Of a stretch of DNA of 64,000 nucleotides, positions 1-8,877 are shown one piece after another (the first letter of the stretch is position 1; each line of letters opens with the position of its first letter). A program made the translations under genes and the position numbers. The notes under the pieces were generated by a model. It was given only the letters and a program-made list of their open reading frames with translations, was not told the DNA's origin and made no database searches. Location: contig NZ_KB906674.1 in the NCBI RefSeq assembly GCF_000381545.1, positions 89,814-153,813 of the forward strand, written 5' to 3'. Source of the stretch: Rhodonellum psychrophilum GCM71 = DSM 17998 (GTDB taxonomy: Bacteria; Bacteroidota; Bacteroidia; Cytophagales; Cyclobacteriaceae).

Positions 1-112
1 CTTTGTGTCCTTTGCGAAACACTTTGCGGACTCTGCGAGAAATGATTTTTTCACGAAGAGCGCAAAGTTTCACACGAAGTTCGCAGAGGTTTTTTCGAGA
101 TAACCCCCCCCC
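1..112. repeat. Imperfect inverted repeat of CTTTGCG-like phrases
   Basis: Short phrases such as CTTTGCG, CTCTGCGAGAAA and their reverse complements (TTTCACGAAGAG, GCGCAAAG) alternate over the first 90 bases and can fold on themselves. A run of nine C follows at 104-112. Phrases of this kind are common in intergenic dispersed repeats of environmental bacteria. No gene is visible in 1-208. Confidence 0.45.
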
Positions 113-208
113 TTATTTTTTCTTTCCTATCCCATGGCGCCCTCTGTGAGCAATATTTATACCGATTCGGCTAGATTTTGCTAAACGTCTTGAAACGGGT
201 TTTAATCT

Positions 209-1168
209 CTATTTAAAAGGCAATTTTGCCAGATCAACATTGCCTCCAGAGAGAATAATCCCGACTTTCTGGCCTGCAAAGCGCTCCTTGTTTTTCAATA
301 AGGCCGCCAAAGGGACGGCACAACTGGGTTCGATGATGATTTTCATCCTTTCGTACACCAGCCTCATGGCGGCAATGATTTCTTCGTCGTTTACCGTGAG
401 GATATCGTCGACATATTCCAGGATGATGTCAAAATTGATTTTCCCAAGCGAAGTCAATAGTCCATCCGCAATTGTCTTGGGGACTGTCATAGGGATCAGT
501 TTCTTGGCTTGGAAAGAGCGGAAGGCATCGTCGGCGCCTTCTGGTTCTCCCGCGATGATTTTGGTGTCGGGAGAAATGTAGTGGGTGGTCAAAGCTGTTC
601 CCGCCAACAATCCCCCACCGCCCACGGGAGCCATGATGGTGTCAAAGGCAATGGATTCCTCCCACATTTCCAAAGCACAAGTCGCCTGTCCTTCGATCAC
701 ATCCATCGCATCATAAGGGGGGATAAAAGTGGCTCCGGTTTTTTCGACTACAGCATTTAAAGTTGTTTCCCTGGCGATCAAATTGGGTTCGCATTCGATG
801 ATTTCGCCACCGTAAGAGCGCACCGCTTTTTTCTTGATTTCCGGTGCGTTGGAAGGCATCACAATGTAGGATTTGATCCCGGCAATGGTGGCGGCGCGCG
901 CCAAAGCTGCAGCATGGTTGCCGCTGGAATGGGTGGCAACTCCCTTGGCAAGCTGTTCCGGGCTAAGTTTCATCACGGCATTTGCGGCACCACGGGCCTT
1001 GAAAGCGCCGACTTTTTGAAAATTCTCACATTTGAAAAAAATCTGACATCCCGCCATCGCATCAATGGCCGAAGAAGTCAAAATGGGGGTTTTATGGATA
1101 AATGGCTGGATCCTTTGGTGGGCTTCCCGGATATCCTCCAGAGAAGGGGTCTTTGGTGTCGTATTCAT
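209..1168 (-). CDS. Threonine dehydratase / serine racemase-like PLP enzyme
   Basis: A fold-type II PLP enzyme that deaminates threonine or serine to the 2-oxo acid, or racemises serine. The PLP lysine lies in GAFKARGA, followed by the substrate loop SSGNHAAALA and the phosphate-binding run GGGGLLAG. From the ATG at 1168 the protein has 319 residues. It has no C-terminal ACT domain, so it resembles the unregulated catabolic/racemase type rather than biosynthetic IlvA. A TTTG-N20-TATCTTTA promoter ends five bases before this ATG, which argues against the upstream start at 1204. It is divergent from the M23 peptidase. Deaminase and racemase activity cannot be told apart by eye. Confidence 0.87.
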   Translation of the reverse strand: MNTTPKTPSLEDIREAHQRIQPFIHKTPILTSSAIDAMAGCQIFFKCENFQKVGAFKARGAANAVMKLSPEQLAKGVATHSSGNHAAALARAATIAGIKSYIVMPSNAPEIKKKAVRSYGGEIIECEPNLIARETTLNAVVEKTGATFIPPYDAMDVIEGQATCALEMWEESIAFDTIMAPVGGGGLLAGTALTTHYISPDTKIIAGEPEGADDAFRSFQAKKLIPMTVPKTIADGLLTSLGKINFDIILEYVDDILTVNDEEIIAAMRLVYERMKIIIEPSCAVPLAALLKNKERFAGQKVGIILSGGNVDLAKLPFK

Positions 1169-1173
1169 GGGAA

Positions 1174-1206
1174 TAAAGATAGAGGAAGGGAATCCAATAG
1201 ACAAAA
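1174..1206 (-). promoter_or_regulatory. Bacteroidota-type promoter of the dehydratase gene
   Basis: On the minus strand a TTTTG (1206-1202) is followed after 20 bases by TATCTTTA (1181-1174), one mismatch from the TAnnTTTG -7 box. The spacing fits the known TTTG-N19/21-TAnnTTTG pattern. The box ends five bases before the ATG, so the transcript would be leaderless or nearly so. Confidence 0.6.
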
Positions 1207-1232
1207 TTTTTATCTTGCGAAAAATTTACGCG

Positions 1233-1916
1233 ATGTCATCACTTCCCGAGACTCTGGCTCAAACGCCTTTTTATCCCATCATGGGCATTAATTTGACCGA
1301 ATTGAATACCCGAAACCTGGATTTTTCCCCAAATAATCCTGAATTGGAACACCTCGATCTCAGCAATACGGCAGCCTTTGACGGCTATGTGTCTGGTTTG
1401 CTGGAGTCGGAAGGAAAGGATTTTGGAATAGGAGGCTATTTTGAGAAAAGAGCGATTTATAGGAGGAGTGCCGTTTTTGCCACCGCGGAGGAAGATTTCC
1501 GGGATATCCATCTTGGCATTGACATCTGGGGAGCTGCGGGAAGCCCTGTCTTTGCGCCCTTGGAGGGAAAAGTCCACAGTTTTCAAGACAATGCAGGCTT
1601 TGGCAATTATGGTCCGACCATCATCTTGGAGCATGCCTTGAAGGGGTTTTCTTTTTACACGCTGTATGGCCATTTGTCAAGGGCGGACATTAGGGATTTG
1701 GAAGTAGGTAAAGTGATTGCTGCTGGCAGTGAATTTTGTAGATTGGGACCGTACCCGGAAAATGGAGACTGGCCACCCCATCTGCATTTTCAGGTCATGG
1801 CGGATCTCTTGGGGATGAAGGGGGATTTTCCAGGGGTTTGTTCCCATAGGGAAATCGAAAAGTACCGCAGGATTTGCCTCGACCCCAACCTGCTGATAGG
1901 ATTTCCCAAGAACTGA
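1233..1916 (+). CDS. M23 family metallopeptidase (LytM-like)
   Basis: Probable peptidoglycan-type endopeptidase of family M23. The zinc site is visible as HLGIDIW (HxxxD) with GSPVFAPLEGKV after it, the second His in YGHLS, and the HLHFQ motif near the C terminus. The ATG at 1233 gives 227 residues. An upstream extension to 1065 would overlap the divergent dehydratase and adds sequence that looks non-coding. No signal peptide is obvious, which is unusual for a wall enzyme, so a cytoplasmic or non-classically exported form is possible. It converges on coaX. Confidence 0.85.
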   Translation: MSSLPETLAQTPFYPIMGINLTELNTRNLDFSPNNPELEHLDLSNTAAFDGYVSGLLESEGKDFGIGGYFEKRAIYRRSAVFATAEEDFRDIHLGIDIWGAAGSPVFAPLEGKVHSFQDNAGFGNYGPTIILEHALKGFSFYTLYGHLSRADIRDLEVGKVIAAGSEFCRLGPYPENGDWPPHLHFQVMADLLGMKGDFPGVCSHREIEKYRRICLDPNLLIGFPKN

Positions 1917-1994
1917 TCAGCGAAGAAGGATTTTGGATTGGAATGGGAAAATAACATCGATCAAAACCAGCATTTTCCCCAAATAGGATTGCCG

Positions 1995-2768
1995 TTATTT
2001 CCCGTTTGCAAGCGTGATCAGGCGGATTCCTTCCAAGGTCAGGTTCCGGTCGACCAGGTCAAATCGGTCTTTCAGGGTGTGGAGGATGGAGGACAAACCT
2101 CCAGTTGCGATGATTTTGCTGGGGAAACCCAATTCCCCCTCGATGGCTTGCAGCATGCCCTTGACCAACCCAGTGTAGCCATAGAGAATTCCGGCTTGGA
2201 TGGATTCGGTGGTATTTGTTCCCAATGCGGATTTTGGAAACTCAAGTTTTACCAGAGGAAGCTTGGCTGTATTCATGGAAAGTGCCTTGACGGCTGTATG
2301 CAATCCCGGGACGATATTGACGCCGAGAATTTCCCCATTGTCCGAAACTGCCGTGAAGGTCAAGGCGGTGCCAAAGTCCACGATGATCACGGATTTTCCG
2401 AATTTTTCATAGGCAGCGGTGACATTGCACATCAGGTCTGAACCGATTTCATTGGGATTTTTCGTGCTGACCCTAAGGTTTTTGTAACGCTTGGCATTGA
2501 CCCGAAACACAGGCTTTCCCAAATAGTGCCGACAAAATTGCTCCACAATCAGGTTCACATCCGGAACCACCGAACTGAAACCAATGCGTTGGATTTGATC
2601 GGGCTTGATTTCATTTTCCAAAAAGAACAAATGCAGTTGTTTTTCGATGTGGAGCAAGGAAAGGTCAGGAGTGGTTTCGATCCGGCATTCATGGATCCAG
2701 GATTGCGATACCTCTTGGTAAAAGCCAAAGACAATATTGGAATTGCCTGCATCAATGGATAGAAACAT
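1995..2768 (-). CDS. coaX: Type III pantothenate kinase
   Basis: Phosphorylates pantothenate in the first step of coenzyme A synthesis. At 257 residues it has the family's usual length. The N-terminal phosphate-binding strand is LSIDAGNSNIVFG. Further ASKHA-fold landmarks are NPNEIGSDL, VIIVDFGTALTFT (catalytic Asp region), GVNIVPGLHTA and IATGGLS. No type I kinase is visible in the window. It ends tail to tail with the M23 peptidase, and the 78-base gap shows no clear terminator. Confidence 0.95.
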   Translation of the reverse strand: MFLSIDAGNSNIVFGFYQEVSQSWIHECRIETTPDLSLLHIEKQLHLFFLENEIKPDQIQRIGFSSVVPDVNLIVEQFCRHYLGKPVFRVNAKRYKNLRVSTKNPNEIGSDLMCNVTAAYEKFGKSVIIVDFGTALTFTAVSDNGEILGVNIVPGLHTAVKALSMNTAKLPLVKLEFPKSALGTNTTESIQAGILYGYTGLVKGMLQAIEGELGFPSKIIATGGLSSILHTLKDRFDLVDRNLTLEGIRLITLANGK

Positions 2769-2878
2769 CAGTTAGTTTTGGTTTGTAGTACAGAAAAGGA
2801 CCCGCTCAAAATCAAGACAATTCTACCAAATATAAAAATTGATTTTAAGCTTTTTGAAATTTTGCCTAATTTCCGATT

Positions 2879-3355
2879 ATGTACACATTAAGAGCAGGAA
2901 AAAAAGAGGATCTTCCACGGGTTTTGGAGCTGGTGAAAGAACTGGCCCTCTACGAAAAGGCCCCGGAGCAGGTGACGAACACAATCGAAATGATGGAAAA
3001 AGACGGTTTTGGTCCGCATCCGGTTTTTGGTTTTTTCGTTGCCCAAAAGGTGAGCACGGAAGAAATCATCGGGATTGCCATTTATTATTACCGATACAGT
3101 ACCTGGAAAGGCAAAAGACTTTATCTGGAAGACATCGTCGTGACGGAATCCGAGCGGGGGCATGGTGCTGGCAAATTGCTTTTTGACCGGGTCATGAAAA
3201 AATCGTTGGAGGAAAACTGCACGGGAATGATGTGGCAGGTCTTGGATTGGAACAGTCCCGCCATCAATTTTTACAACAAATACGGCGCCGATCTAGAAGG
3301 CGGTTGGCTCAATTGCCACCTCCAATCCACCGAAATCCGAGTGTTGTTGGATTGA
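2879..3355 (+). CDS. GNAT acetyltransferase, SSAT/diamine type
   Basis: A 158-residue N-acetyltransferase with the full GNAT core: N-terminal strand TLRAGKKEDLPRV, the strand YLEDIVVTESERG leading into the acetyl-CoA P-loop RGHGAGKLL, and the late motif VLDWNSPAINFYNKYGA. That last motif (WVLDWN.PAI.FY) and the YLED strand are typical of spermidine/spermine or thialysine acetyltransferases, so a polyamine-like amine is the likely substrate. The substrate is an inference. The following 200 bases to the SDR gene look non-coding. Confidence 0.85.
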   Translation: MYTLRAGKKEDLPRVLELVKELALYEKAPEQVTNTIEMMEKDGFGPHPVFGFFVAQKVSTEEIIGIAIYYYRYSTWKGKRLYLEDIVVTESERGHGAGKLLFDRVMKKSLEENCTGMMWQVLDWNSPAINFYNKYGADLEGGWLNCHLQSTEIRVLLD

Positions 3356-3559
3356 TGCTTGATATGATTCAAAGCGGTGAAATGAATCGGGAAACAAGAG
3401 CGCTATTTGAACCGAAAGGCTTTTATAATTGGTCATTCGCGATAGAGAATCAACTGATGTTTTCTAAGGCTTGAAAATCATTGCGATTTTTATTGATAAA
3501 GGGCATTCCCAAATTTTAGATAGAAGACAGTATTGTATTTCAAACCCATTCAATTCACC

Positions 3560-4318
3560 ATGGAAATTTCCCTAAAAAATCAAAGAATACTGGTCACCGG
3601 TGCTTCCAGAGGAATCGGCAGGGCCATCGCCGAACAGCTTTCAAGTTCAGGAGCAGAAGTGCTGATCCATTTCAATACCAACCTCGAGCAGGCCGAACAG
3701 GTTCAGAAAACGCTGTCTGGTCCTTCCCATCTGGTTCCTTGCGACCTGTCCAACTTGGAGTTGGTCAAGGGTTGGATCCCGGAATTGGTCAAGACTTATG
3801 GAAAGATCGATGCCGTGGTGAACAATGCCGGCATTGCGGTGAGCATCCCGGATACTGCCAAAACCGATGCCTGGACCGGTGCCTGGCTCAAAACCATGGA
3901 CGTGAATATCAATGCCCTTGCCATTATCTGCAAGGAATTTATCGAACACGCAAGGCAAAACCAAAACGGCAGGATCATCAACATTTCCTCCAGAGCGGCT
4001 TTTCGGGGCGACACCCCGGATTATTTTGCCTACGCCGCTTCTAAGGGAGCGATCGTGAGTTATACCCGATCCATTGCCCGGTATTATGGGAAAGAAGGAA
4101 TCAAGGCCTTTATCATTGCGCCGGGTTTTACCAGGACAGACATGGCCCAGGACTTTATGGACCAGTATGGTGAGGAATATGCCTTGAATGATATTGCTTT
4201 GACCGAACTTACCGAGCCGAAGGATATTTCTCCAATGGTCACCTTGCTCTGTTCCGGCATGGCCGACCATGCCACCGGGACCACCATTGATATCAATGCA
4301 GGCTCCTATGTGCATTGA
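3560..4318 (+). CDS. SDR family oxidoreductase, FabG-like
   Basis: A 252-residue classical short-chain dehydrogenase. The cofactor loop is TGASRGIG, the NNAG motif is present, and catalytic Ser and Tyr-Lys appear as INISSRAAF and YAASK. The order matches 3-oxoacyl-ACP reductases, but SDR substrates cannot be read from these motifs. It stands alone and not in a fatty acid synthesis cluster, so it may be a paralogue with another substrate. ATG 3560 is chosen over 3533 because family homology begins with the LKNQRILVTGAS strand. Confidence 0.87.
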   Translation: MEISLKNQRILVTGASRGIGRAIAEQLSSSGAEVLIHFNTNLEQAEQVQKTLSGPSHLVPCDLSNLELVKGWIPELVKTYGKIDAVVNNAGIAVSIPDTAKTDAWTGAWLKTMDVNINALAIICKEFIEHARQNQNGRIINISSRAAFRGDTPDYFAYAASKGAIVSYTRSIARYYGKEGIKAFIIAPGFTRTDMAQDFMDQYGEEYALNDIALTELTEPKDISPMVTLLCSGMADHATGTTIDINAGSYVH

Positions 4319-4433
4319 TTGGGATTAAAATGGAGAAAAAATCCGCTGTAATGCACCGGATTTCTAGTGCCGGATTTTATTATCCAACAGTAAAAAAGAT
4401 TGAACCCTGTCCCCAATTGCTTCCCTTACCGAT

Positions 4434-5855
4434 ATGACCAAAGAAGAGTTTCGAAAAAATGCCCATCTCCTGGTGGATTGGATGGCGGATTATATGGAGG
4501 ATAAAGAAAAATATCCCGTCACCCCAAATGTCCGACCCAGGGAAATTTACAATCAATTCCCAAATAATGCGCCTGAGGAAGGAGAGGCCTTTGCCGCCAT
4601 TTTCAAGGATTTCGAAAAAATCATCGTCCCGGGAATGACCCACTGGCAGCACCCAAATTTCTTCGGGTATTTCCCGGCAAACAATTCGGAGCCGTCCATT
4701 TTGGCAGAGATGCTTGTGGCCACGCTTGGTGCCCAGTGCATGTCTTGGATGACCAGTCCAGCCGCCACGGAATTGGAGGAAAGGGTCTTGGATTGGCTGA
4801 GGGATGCGAAAGGAATCGACAAAAGCTGGAAAGGTGTGATTCAGGATACCGCATCTACGGCTACTCTTTCTGCGATTCTTACCGCCAGGGAAAAGGTTTC
4901 CCAATACCAGATCAACCAAAAAGGTTTTCAGGGAAATGAAAAATTTAGGATTTACAGCTCCTCACACGTGCATTCCTCCATCGACAAAGCCGTGAAAATC
5001 GCAGGGATCGGTCAAGAGAATCTGGTGACGGTCGCTGTGGATTCGGCATTTGCGATGGTTCCGGAAGCATTGGAAGCGGCCATCCTGTCGGATCTGGAAA
5101 AGGGATTCGTCCCGCTTTGCGTAGTTTCGGCTTTGGGCACGACCAGTTCAACGGCACTTGATCCGGTCGAAGCCATTTCTGACATCTGCGAAAAACATGG
5201 AATTTGGCACCATATCGATGCGGCTTATGCCGGGACGGCACTCCTGCTTCCTGAGTTTCAATGGATGATCAAAGGCCATGAAAAAGCGGACAGCTATGTT
5301 TTCAATCCCCACAAATGGATGTTTACCAATTTTGACTGTACGGTACTATATGTCAAGGAACCGCAGTATCTGGTCAACACTTTTTCGATGACCCCGGAAT
5401 ACCTCAAAACCCAATTGGATGCTGAGGTGAATAATTACCGGGATTGGGGAATTCAACTGGGGAGACGATTCAGGGCCTTGAAGCTCTGGTTTGTCATCAG
5501 AACCTACGGTATGGAAGGAATAAGGGAAAAAATCAGAAAGCACAACCAATTGGCCCAACTTGCGAAATCATGGATCGAAGAGCACCCAGAAATGGAGATT
5601 TTAGCGCCCGTTCCTTTGAATACCATTTGCTTTAGGTATGTGGATTCTTCGAAAACGACCGAAGCCCTCAATCTCACAAATGAAGCATGGATGCAGTCCG
5701 TCAACCAAACAGGGAGAGCTTTTTTTACCCACACCAAATTGGATGGGAAATTCGTTATCCGTTGGGTAATAGCACAGACGGATGTCGAGGAAAAACATAT
5801 CGTGGAAGCTTGGGGTTTATTGTTAGAGAAGCTGGAGGCATTCCATAGAAGTTAA
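4434..5855 (+). CDS. Aromatic-L-amino-acid decarboxylase-like PLP enzyme
   Basis: A 473-residue group II PLP decarboxylase related to DOPA/tryptophan/tyrosine decarboxylases. Visible landmarks are HWQHPNFFGYFPAN and TSPAATELE near the N terminus, the HIDAAYAG aspartate motif, and the PLP lysine K294 in NPHKWMFTNFDC. The region near residue 400 and the C-terminal RWVIAQT fit the family. The product would be an aromatic or related amine, but substrate choice cannot be read by eye. It follows the SDR gene by 115 bases on the same strand. Confidence 0.9.
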   Translation: MTKEEFRKNAHLLVDWMADYMEDKEKYPVTPNVRPREIYNQFPNNAPEEGEAFAAIFKDFEKIIVPGMTHWQHPNFFGYFPANNSEPSILAEMLVATLGAQCMSWMTSPAATELEERVLDWLRDAKGIDKSWKGVIQDTASTATLSAILTAREKVSQYQINQKGFQGNEKFRIYSSSHVHSSIDKAVKIAGIGQENLVTVAVDSAFAMVPEALEAAILSDLEKGFVPLCVVSALGTTSSTALDPVEAISDICEKHGIWHHIDAAYAGTALLLPEFQWMIKGHEKADSYVFNPHKWMFTNFDCTVLYVKEPQYLVNTFSMTPEYLKTQLDAEVNNYRDWGIQLGRRFRALKLWFVIRTYGMEGIREKIRKHNQLAQLAKSWIEEHPEMEILAPVPLNTICFRYVDSSKTTEALNLTNEAWMQSVNQTGRAFFTHTKLDGKFVIRWVIAQTDVEEKHIVEAWGLLLEKLEAFHRS

Positions 5856-5906
5856 ATCTGGAAGACTGCTTATCCCCTTTCGCTTCTGTAGACATGAACT
5901 CAAAAA

Positions 5907-6503
5907 ATGCCAAAGTCGAGCAATGATACCCTTTCCCCTGAAATTATCAAAATCCTGAAAATATTTGGGTTTGGCTCATTGCTTTTGGTTTTTTTACTTT
6001 CCTTTTTCAACGAAAGAAGGGCGGACAATACAGGAGAAGGTACGACGGTGATGCGGATGACCGCTCCCGACCACTTGTATTTCAAAAATGTAAGGGCCGC
6101 TTACTACGATCGAGAAGGTAGGGAAGACGCCAAAATGACTATCTACCGATTTGGGAAAAGGGTTCAGGAAGCAGAAACTCCCTTGCTCAATTTATCGATT
6201 TTAGTCAATACACTAAAGGACGAGGCGTATATCTATATTGAGCCAACTCCGGAGGAGTTTCCCATCAAGATCAGATGGACTGCGAAAGATGGGAGCCAAT
6301 CCGGTGAATTGAATTTTGACAATGGGGATAAATTTGCCCATTTTGCATTTGTGGAGGAATTGTATCCCTTGGTTTTGGCGAATCATGATTTTGAATGGTG
6401 GATTGGAGCGGAATGGAAGCCAATTCTTCAGGATGAGAAGGAAAGGGACGCCATTCGGATCACCTGCGTGGATTACTTTAAATTGATCAATAAACCAAAA
6501 TAA
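5907..6503 (+). CDS. Unknown membrane-anchored protein
   Basis: A 198-residue protein of unknown function. One hydrophobic segment (about residues 19-36, FGFGSLLLVFLLSFF) follows a short polar N terminus, giving a probable inner-membrane anchor. The rest is soluble and contains a DAKMTIYRFGKR patch and a repeated W/E-rich C-terminal part. I do not recognise a family. It is six bases upstream of another unknown gene, so the two probably form an operon. The ORF is intact with native-looking codon use. Confidence 0.75.
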   Translation: MPKSSNDTLSPEIIKILKIFGFGSLLLVFLLSFFNERRADNTGEGTTVMRMTAPDHLYFKNVRAAYYDREGREDAKMTIYRFGKRVQEAETPLLNLSILVNTLKDEAYIYIEPTPEEFPIKIRWTAKDGSQSGELNFDNGDKFAHFAFVEELYPLVLANHDFEWWIGAEWKPILQDEKERDAIRITCVDYFKLINKPK

Positions 6504-6509
6504 ACCCAA

Positions 6510-6974
6510 ATGGAACTTCGAAGGATCGACAACCTGTGGAAGTTTCTAGGAATCAAAAACAACCTTCCTGTGATCCATTCCCTTGAGGATGGCATCAATT
6601 ACAGATTCGTGAAGGGAGGCCTGGAACTTGTCCACCACTTTAACCCGAAATTTTTGCATCATTCCTCACTCAGATTGGAGGAGCGGGGTTTTCAGGAAAA
6701 TCTGAGTTGCCACCATTATACGGCCAGCAAACTCCGGTTTGGGTTCAAGCCAAAGATTGCCTCTCCCGCGTCCAAAGTGATTTTCTTCCCAAAAGAACTG
6801 TTGTCACTCCATTCCAAGTTTGACTTGGAGATCCACAAGGACCGAAACGGGCATTTCAAGGTGGTCATTTCGCCTTTCAGTCCAAAAAACATCTATGAAA
6901 TTCTCGATGCAGCCAACCTGATCAGCAGGAATCTTTGGAAGAAGAATTTCTTTGCGGAAGGGATCAGGAATTGA
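6510..6974 (+). CDS. Unknown soluble protein, partner of preceding gene
   Basis: A 154-residue protein without signal peptide or membrane segment. It is basic and rich in His, Phe and Lys (for example LVHHFNPKFLHHSS) and ends in an IYEILDAANLISRNLW helix. I do not recognise the family. It starts six bases after the membrane-anchored unknown gene, which suggests the products work together, perhaps as a soluble partner of the anchored one. That pairing is inference from spacing only. Confidence 0.7.
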   Translation: MELRRIDNLWKFLGIKNNLPVIHSLEDGINYRFVKGGLELVHHFNPKFLHHSSLRLEERGFQENLSCHHYTASKLRFGFKPKIASPASKVIFFPKELLSLHSKFDLEIHKDRNGHFKVVISPFSPKNIYEILDAANLISRNLWKKNFFAEGIRN

Positions 6975-7006
6975 AATTAAAGTTCAGATTTTCTTACTTG
7001 CGCTTG

Positions 7007-7351
7007 TCAGGGTTGGCTTTTGCAATCTTGGACCCCGAAGGCTGGTTGATTTTTTTCCGGTGATTTATCAAGGAAAAAACCCACACAGGTATTTTTATTC
7101 TTGAAATCGACAGTAGTGGAGGCTTCACCGATGTTGGTTGCGATTGCTTTGAACTGGATAATAGACAATTTATCCTCCTTGGTAAAGGAACTGTAGAGGA
7201 TTTTTATATCTATTCCTGCCAATTTTGCCTCCTCAATTTTTGCAAACATTTCTGACTTGGTGGTTTGGCCGTCAAAGGTCACCTCATATTTGTCATTGGA
7301 GCTCAATAACAGAGAATTCAGAACCAAGATCAAGGTGATTAGGGTTTTCAT
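7007..7351 (-). CDS. Small secreted protein of unknown function
   Basis: A 114-residue protein with a short hydrophobic N terminus (LITLILVLNSLLLSS) that looks like a signal peptide. The mature part has alternating charged and hydrophobic strands. Two cysteines (CVGF and the VQDCKSQ C terminus) could form a disulfide in the periplasm. Its start codon overlaps the stop of the upstream propeller lipoprotein gene (ATGA), so the two are translationally coupled. The function is not recognised. Confidence 0.65.
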   Translation of the reverse strand: MKTLITLILVLNSLLLSSNDKYEVTFDGQTTKSEMFAKIEEAKLAGIDIKILYSSFTKEDKLSIIQFKAIATNIGEASTTVDFKNKNTCVGFFLDKSPEKNQPAFGVQDCKSQP

Positions 7352-8508
7352 TTGAGTTGATATTTAACGATTACAGGATTTAAATTTTTTTGCACGTGTT
7401 GGTATATTTTTTTGACATTAGAATCGGCACCATGCGAAAGAATGATATTTTTATCCATGGCCTCAAAACTGCTCTCCTTAAAAATACCATAGAGATTATT
7501 TTTTCTGGACAATTGAGGCCAAGGAATCATGTTTTCACTTTCCAGGACTTTGAGGGGATTGAATAAATATGTTTTACTTTTCATTTTGTCAAACAACAGG
7601 CCCATGGGAATATTTTTATCATAATATACCGCCATAAAATAGGAATCAGTTTCAAGAGGTGTATTTAATCCCCATTTGAATTGATCCATCAGAATAGGTG
7701 AAAATGGGGCGATAATGGCTTCAGGAAAGGCTGATTTGTCAAATCTATTCTTGTCAAAATCCACCAGGTATCTGACCTTTTTAGCCGAACCGGTAATTTC
7801 ATAGATGGTGTCGTTGAGAAACTCAGAATACAAAAAACCATTTTCGGAATGCTGGATATTTCCAAACATTGCATGGTGGTGTCTTGCTTTCCCAACAATA
7901 ATTTCAAAAGGGTCGAATGTGTTGATAATCCGAAAATCCTTGTCCAAAATGAAGGTATTGTAAAAAAGAGAATCACTTTGTTGGTCATAAGCCATTCCAT
8001 TTGAGTAACACAGGATTTCGTTTGCCTCACTTCTATGGATTTGGGCTGCTTGGAAGGGCAATTTATGATGACTTGAATAGCTAAAGTCCTGGTTCAGTGT
8101 AATAAGGTTACTTTTTTTATCAAGAATAATGAGTTTTTGATTTTCGTCCACAATAAAATCCGAGATGGCACCAGAGAAGTAATTCTCAGCTTCTATTTTA
8201 GGGATGTTTTTTATGAAATTTCCCTTGGGATCAAAAACTAGGATGTTTTTCTGGGATCGATTGTCGGAGTTCAATACATAAATGAAATTTGGGGTTACTT
8301 CCAATTTAGAAATAATTTGAGTCAAACTTTCTTCACCTCCATACATCAAGGGAATGTATTCGATTTCCGTCACAAAATCATAGAGGTTAAAACCATTCTC
8401 TTCGGCATCAAATACCTTGACCACGAAGGATGCTGTTTCATTTTCAAGCTTTGGCGTTTGGCAAGCAACTAAAAATGGTAGGTACAGGAGGAGGAGTATA
8501 TATTTCAT
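7348..8508 (-). CDS. Six-bladed beta-propeller lipoprotein
   Basis: Starts at ATG 8508. A TTG one codon upstream is also possible. A lipoprotein signal (LLLLYLPFLVACQT) puts Cys at the cleavage site, so it is likely surface or periplasmic. The roughly 385-residue protein has repeating strands such as NILVFDPKGNFIKNI and FILDKDFRIINTF, typical of the six-bladed propeller lipoproteins abundant in Bacteroidota. No enzymatic residues are evident and a ligand-binding role is inference. It overlaps the 114-residue secreted protein by four bases, forming a two-gene operon. Confidence 0.75.
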   Translation of the reverse strand: MKYILLLLYLPFLVACQTPKLENETASFVVKVFDAEENGFNLYDFVTEIEYIPLMYGGEESLTQIISKLEVTPNFIYVLNSDNRSQKNILVFDPKGNFIKNIPKIEAENYFSGAISDFIVDENQKLIILDKKSNLITLNQDFSYSSHHKLPFQAAQIHRSEANEILCYSNGMAYDQQSDSLFYNTFILDKDFRIINTFDPFEIIVGKARHHHAMFGNIQHSENGFLYSEFLNDTIYEITGSAKKVRYLVDFDKNRFDKSAFPEAIIAPFSPILMDQFKWGLNTPLETDSYFMAVYYDKNIPMGLLFDKMKSKTYLFNPLKVLESENMIPWPQLSRKNNLYGIFKESSFEAMDKNIILSHGADSNVKKIYQHVQKNLNPVIVKYQLK

Positions 8509-8511
8509 CAA

Positions 8512-8812
8512 ATTTGGAGGCTAAAAATCAGATGATTTTCAAAAATTTTCATAATAATTATTTTTTATGGTTTCGCTATTGAGCTTTTCGGATGCCGCTT
8601 TAACCTTTGATTAGCGCTATCATTTAGTTTTCCAATTCTAAAAAAAAAAAACTATTTTCAAAACTTTAGTTAAAAAAAACTAAAAATTTATCAAAGAGCC
8701 TTATGTAAATTCTATGGGAAGAAATTTCAATCGTAAATCAGAACAACCTTCATAATAAATTAGGCTGTCTTAAGTATTTTCTGTTGACATAAAGAAATCT
8801 TCGTCCATAAAC
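8512..8812. other. Gene-free AT-rich stretch
   Basis: About 300 bases between the start of the propeller gene and the terminator of the TonB receptor. It contains A-runs at 8641-8651 and 8670-8676 and AT-rich DNA that may hold the promoter of the propeller operon. I see no gene, RNA or clear repeat. Confidence 0.5.
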
Positions 8813-8850
8813 AACAAAGCCGTGGGATCATTTCCCACGGCTTTATTATT
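8813..8850 (-). terminator. Terminator of the TonB receptor gene
   Basis: AAAGCCGTGGGA (8816-8827) pairs with TCCCACGGCTTT (8833-8844) around a five-base loop, with T-rich sequence after it on the minus strand. It lies just downstream of the receptor stop. Confidence 0.85.
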
Positions 8851-8877
8851 TCAACCCGTCTTATGCATATTTCAGGT

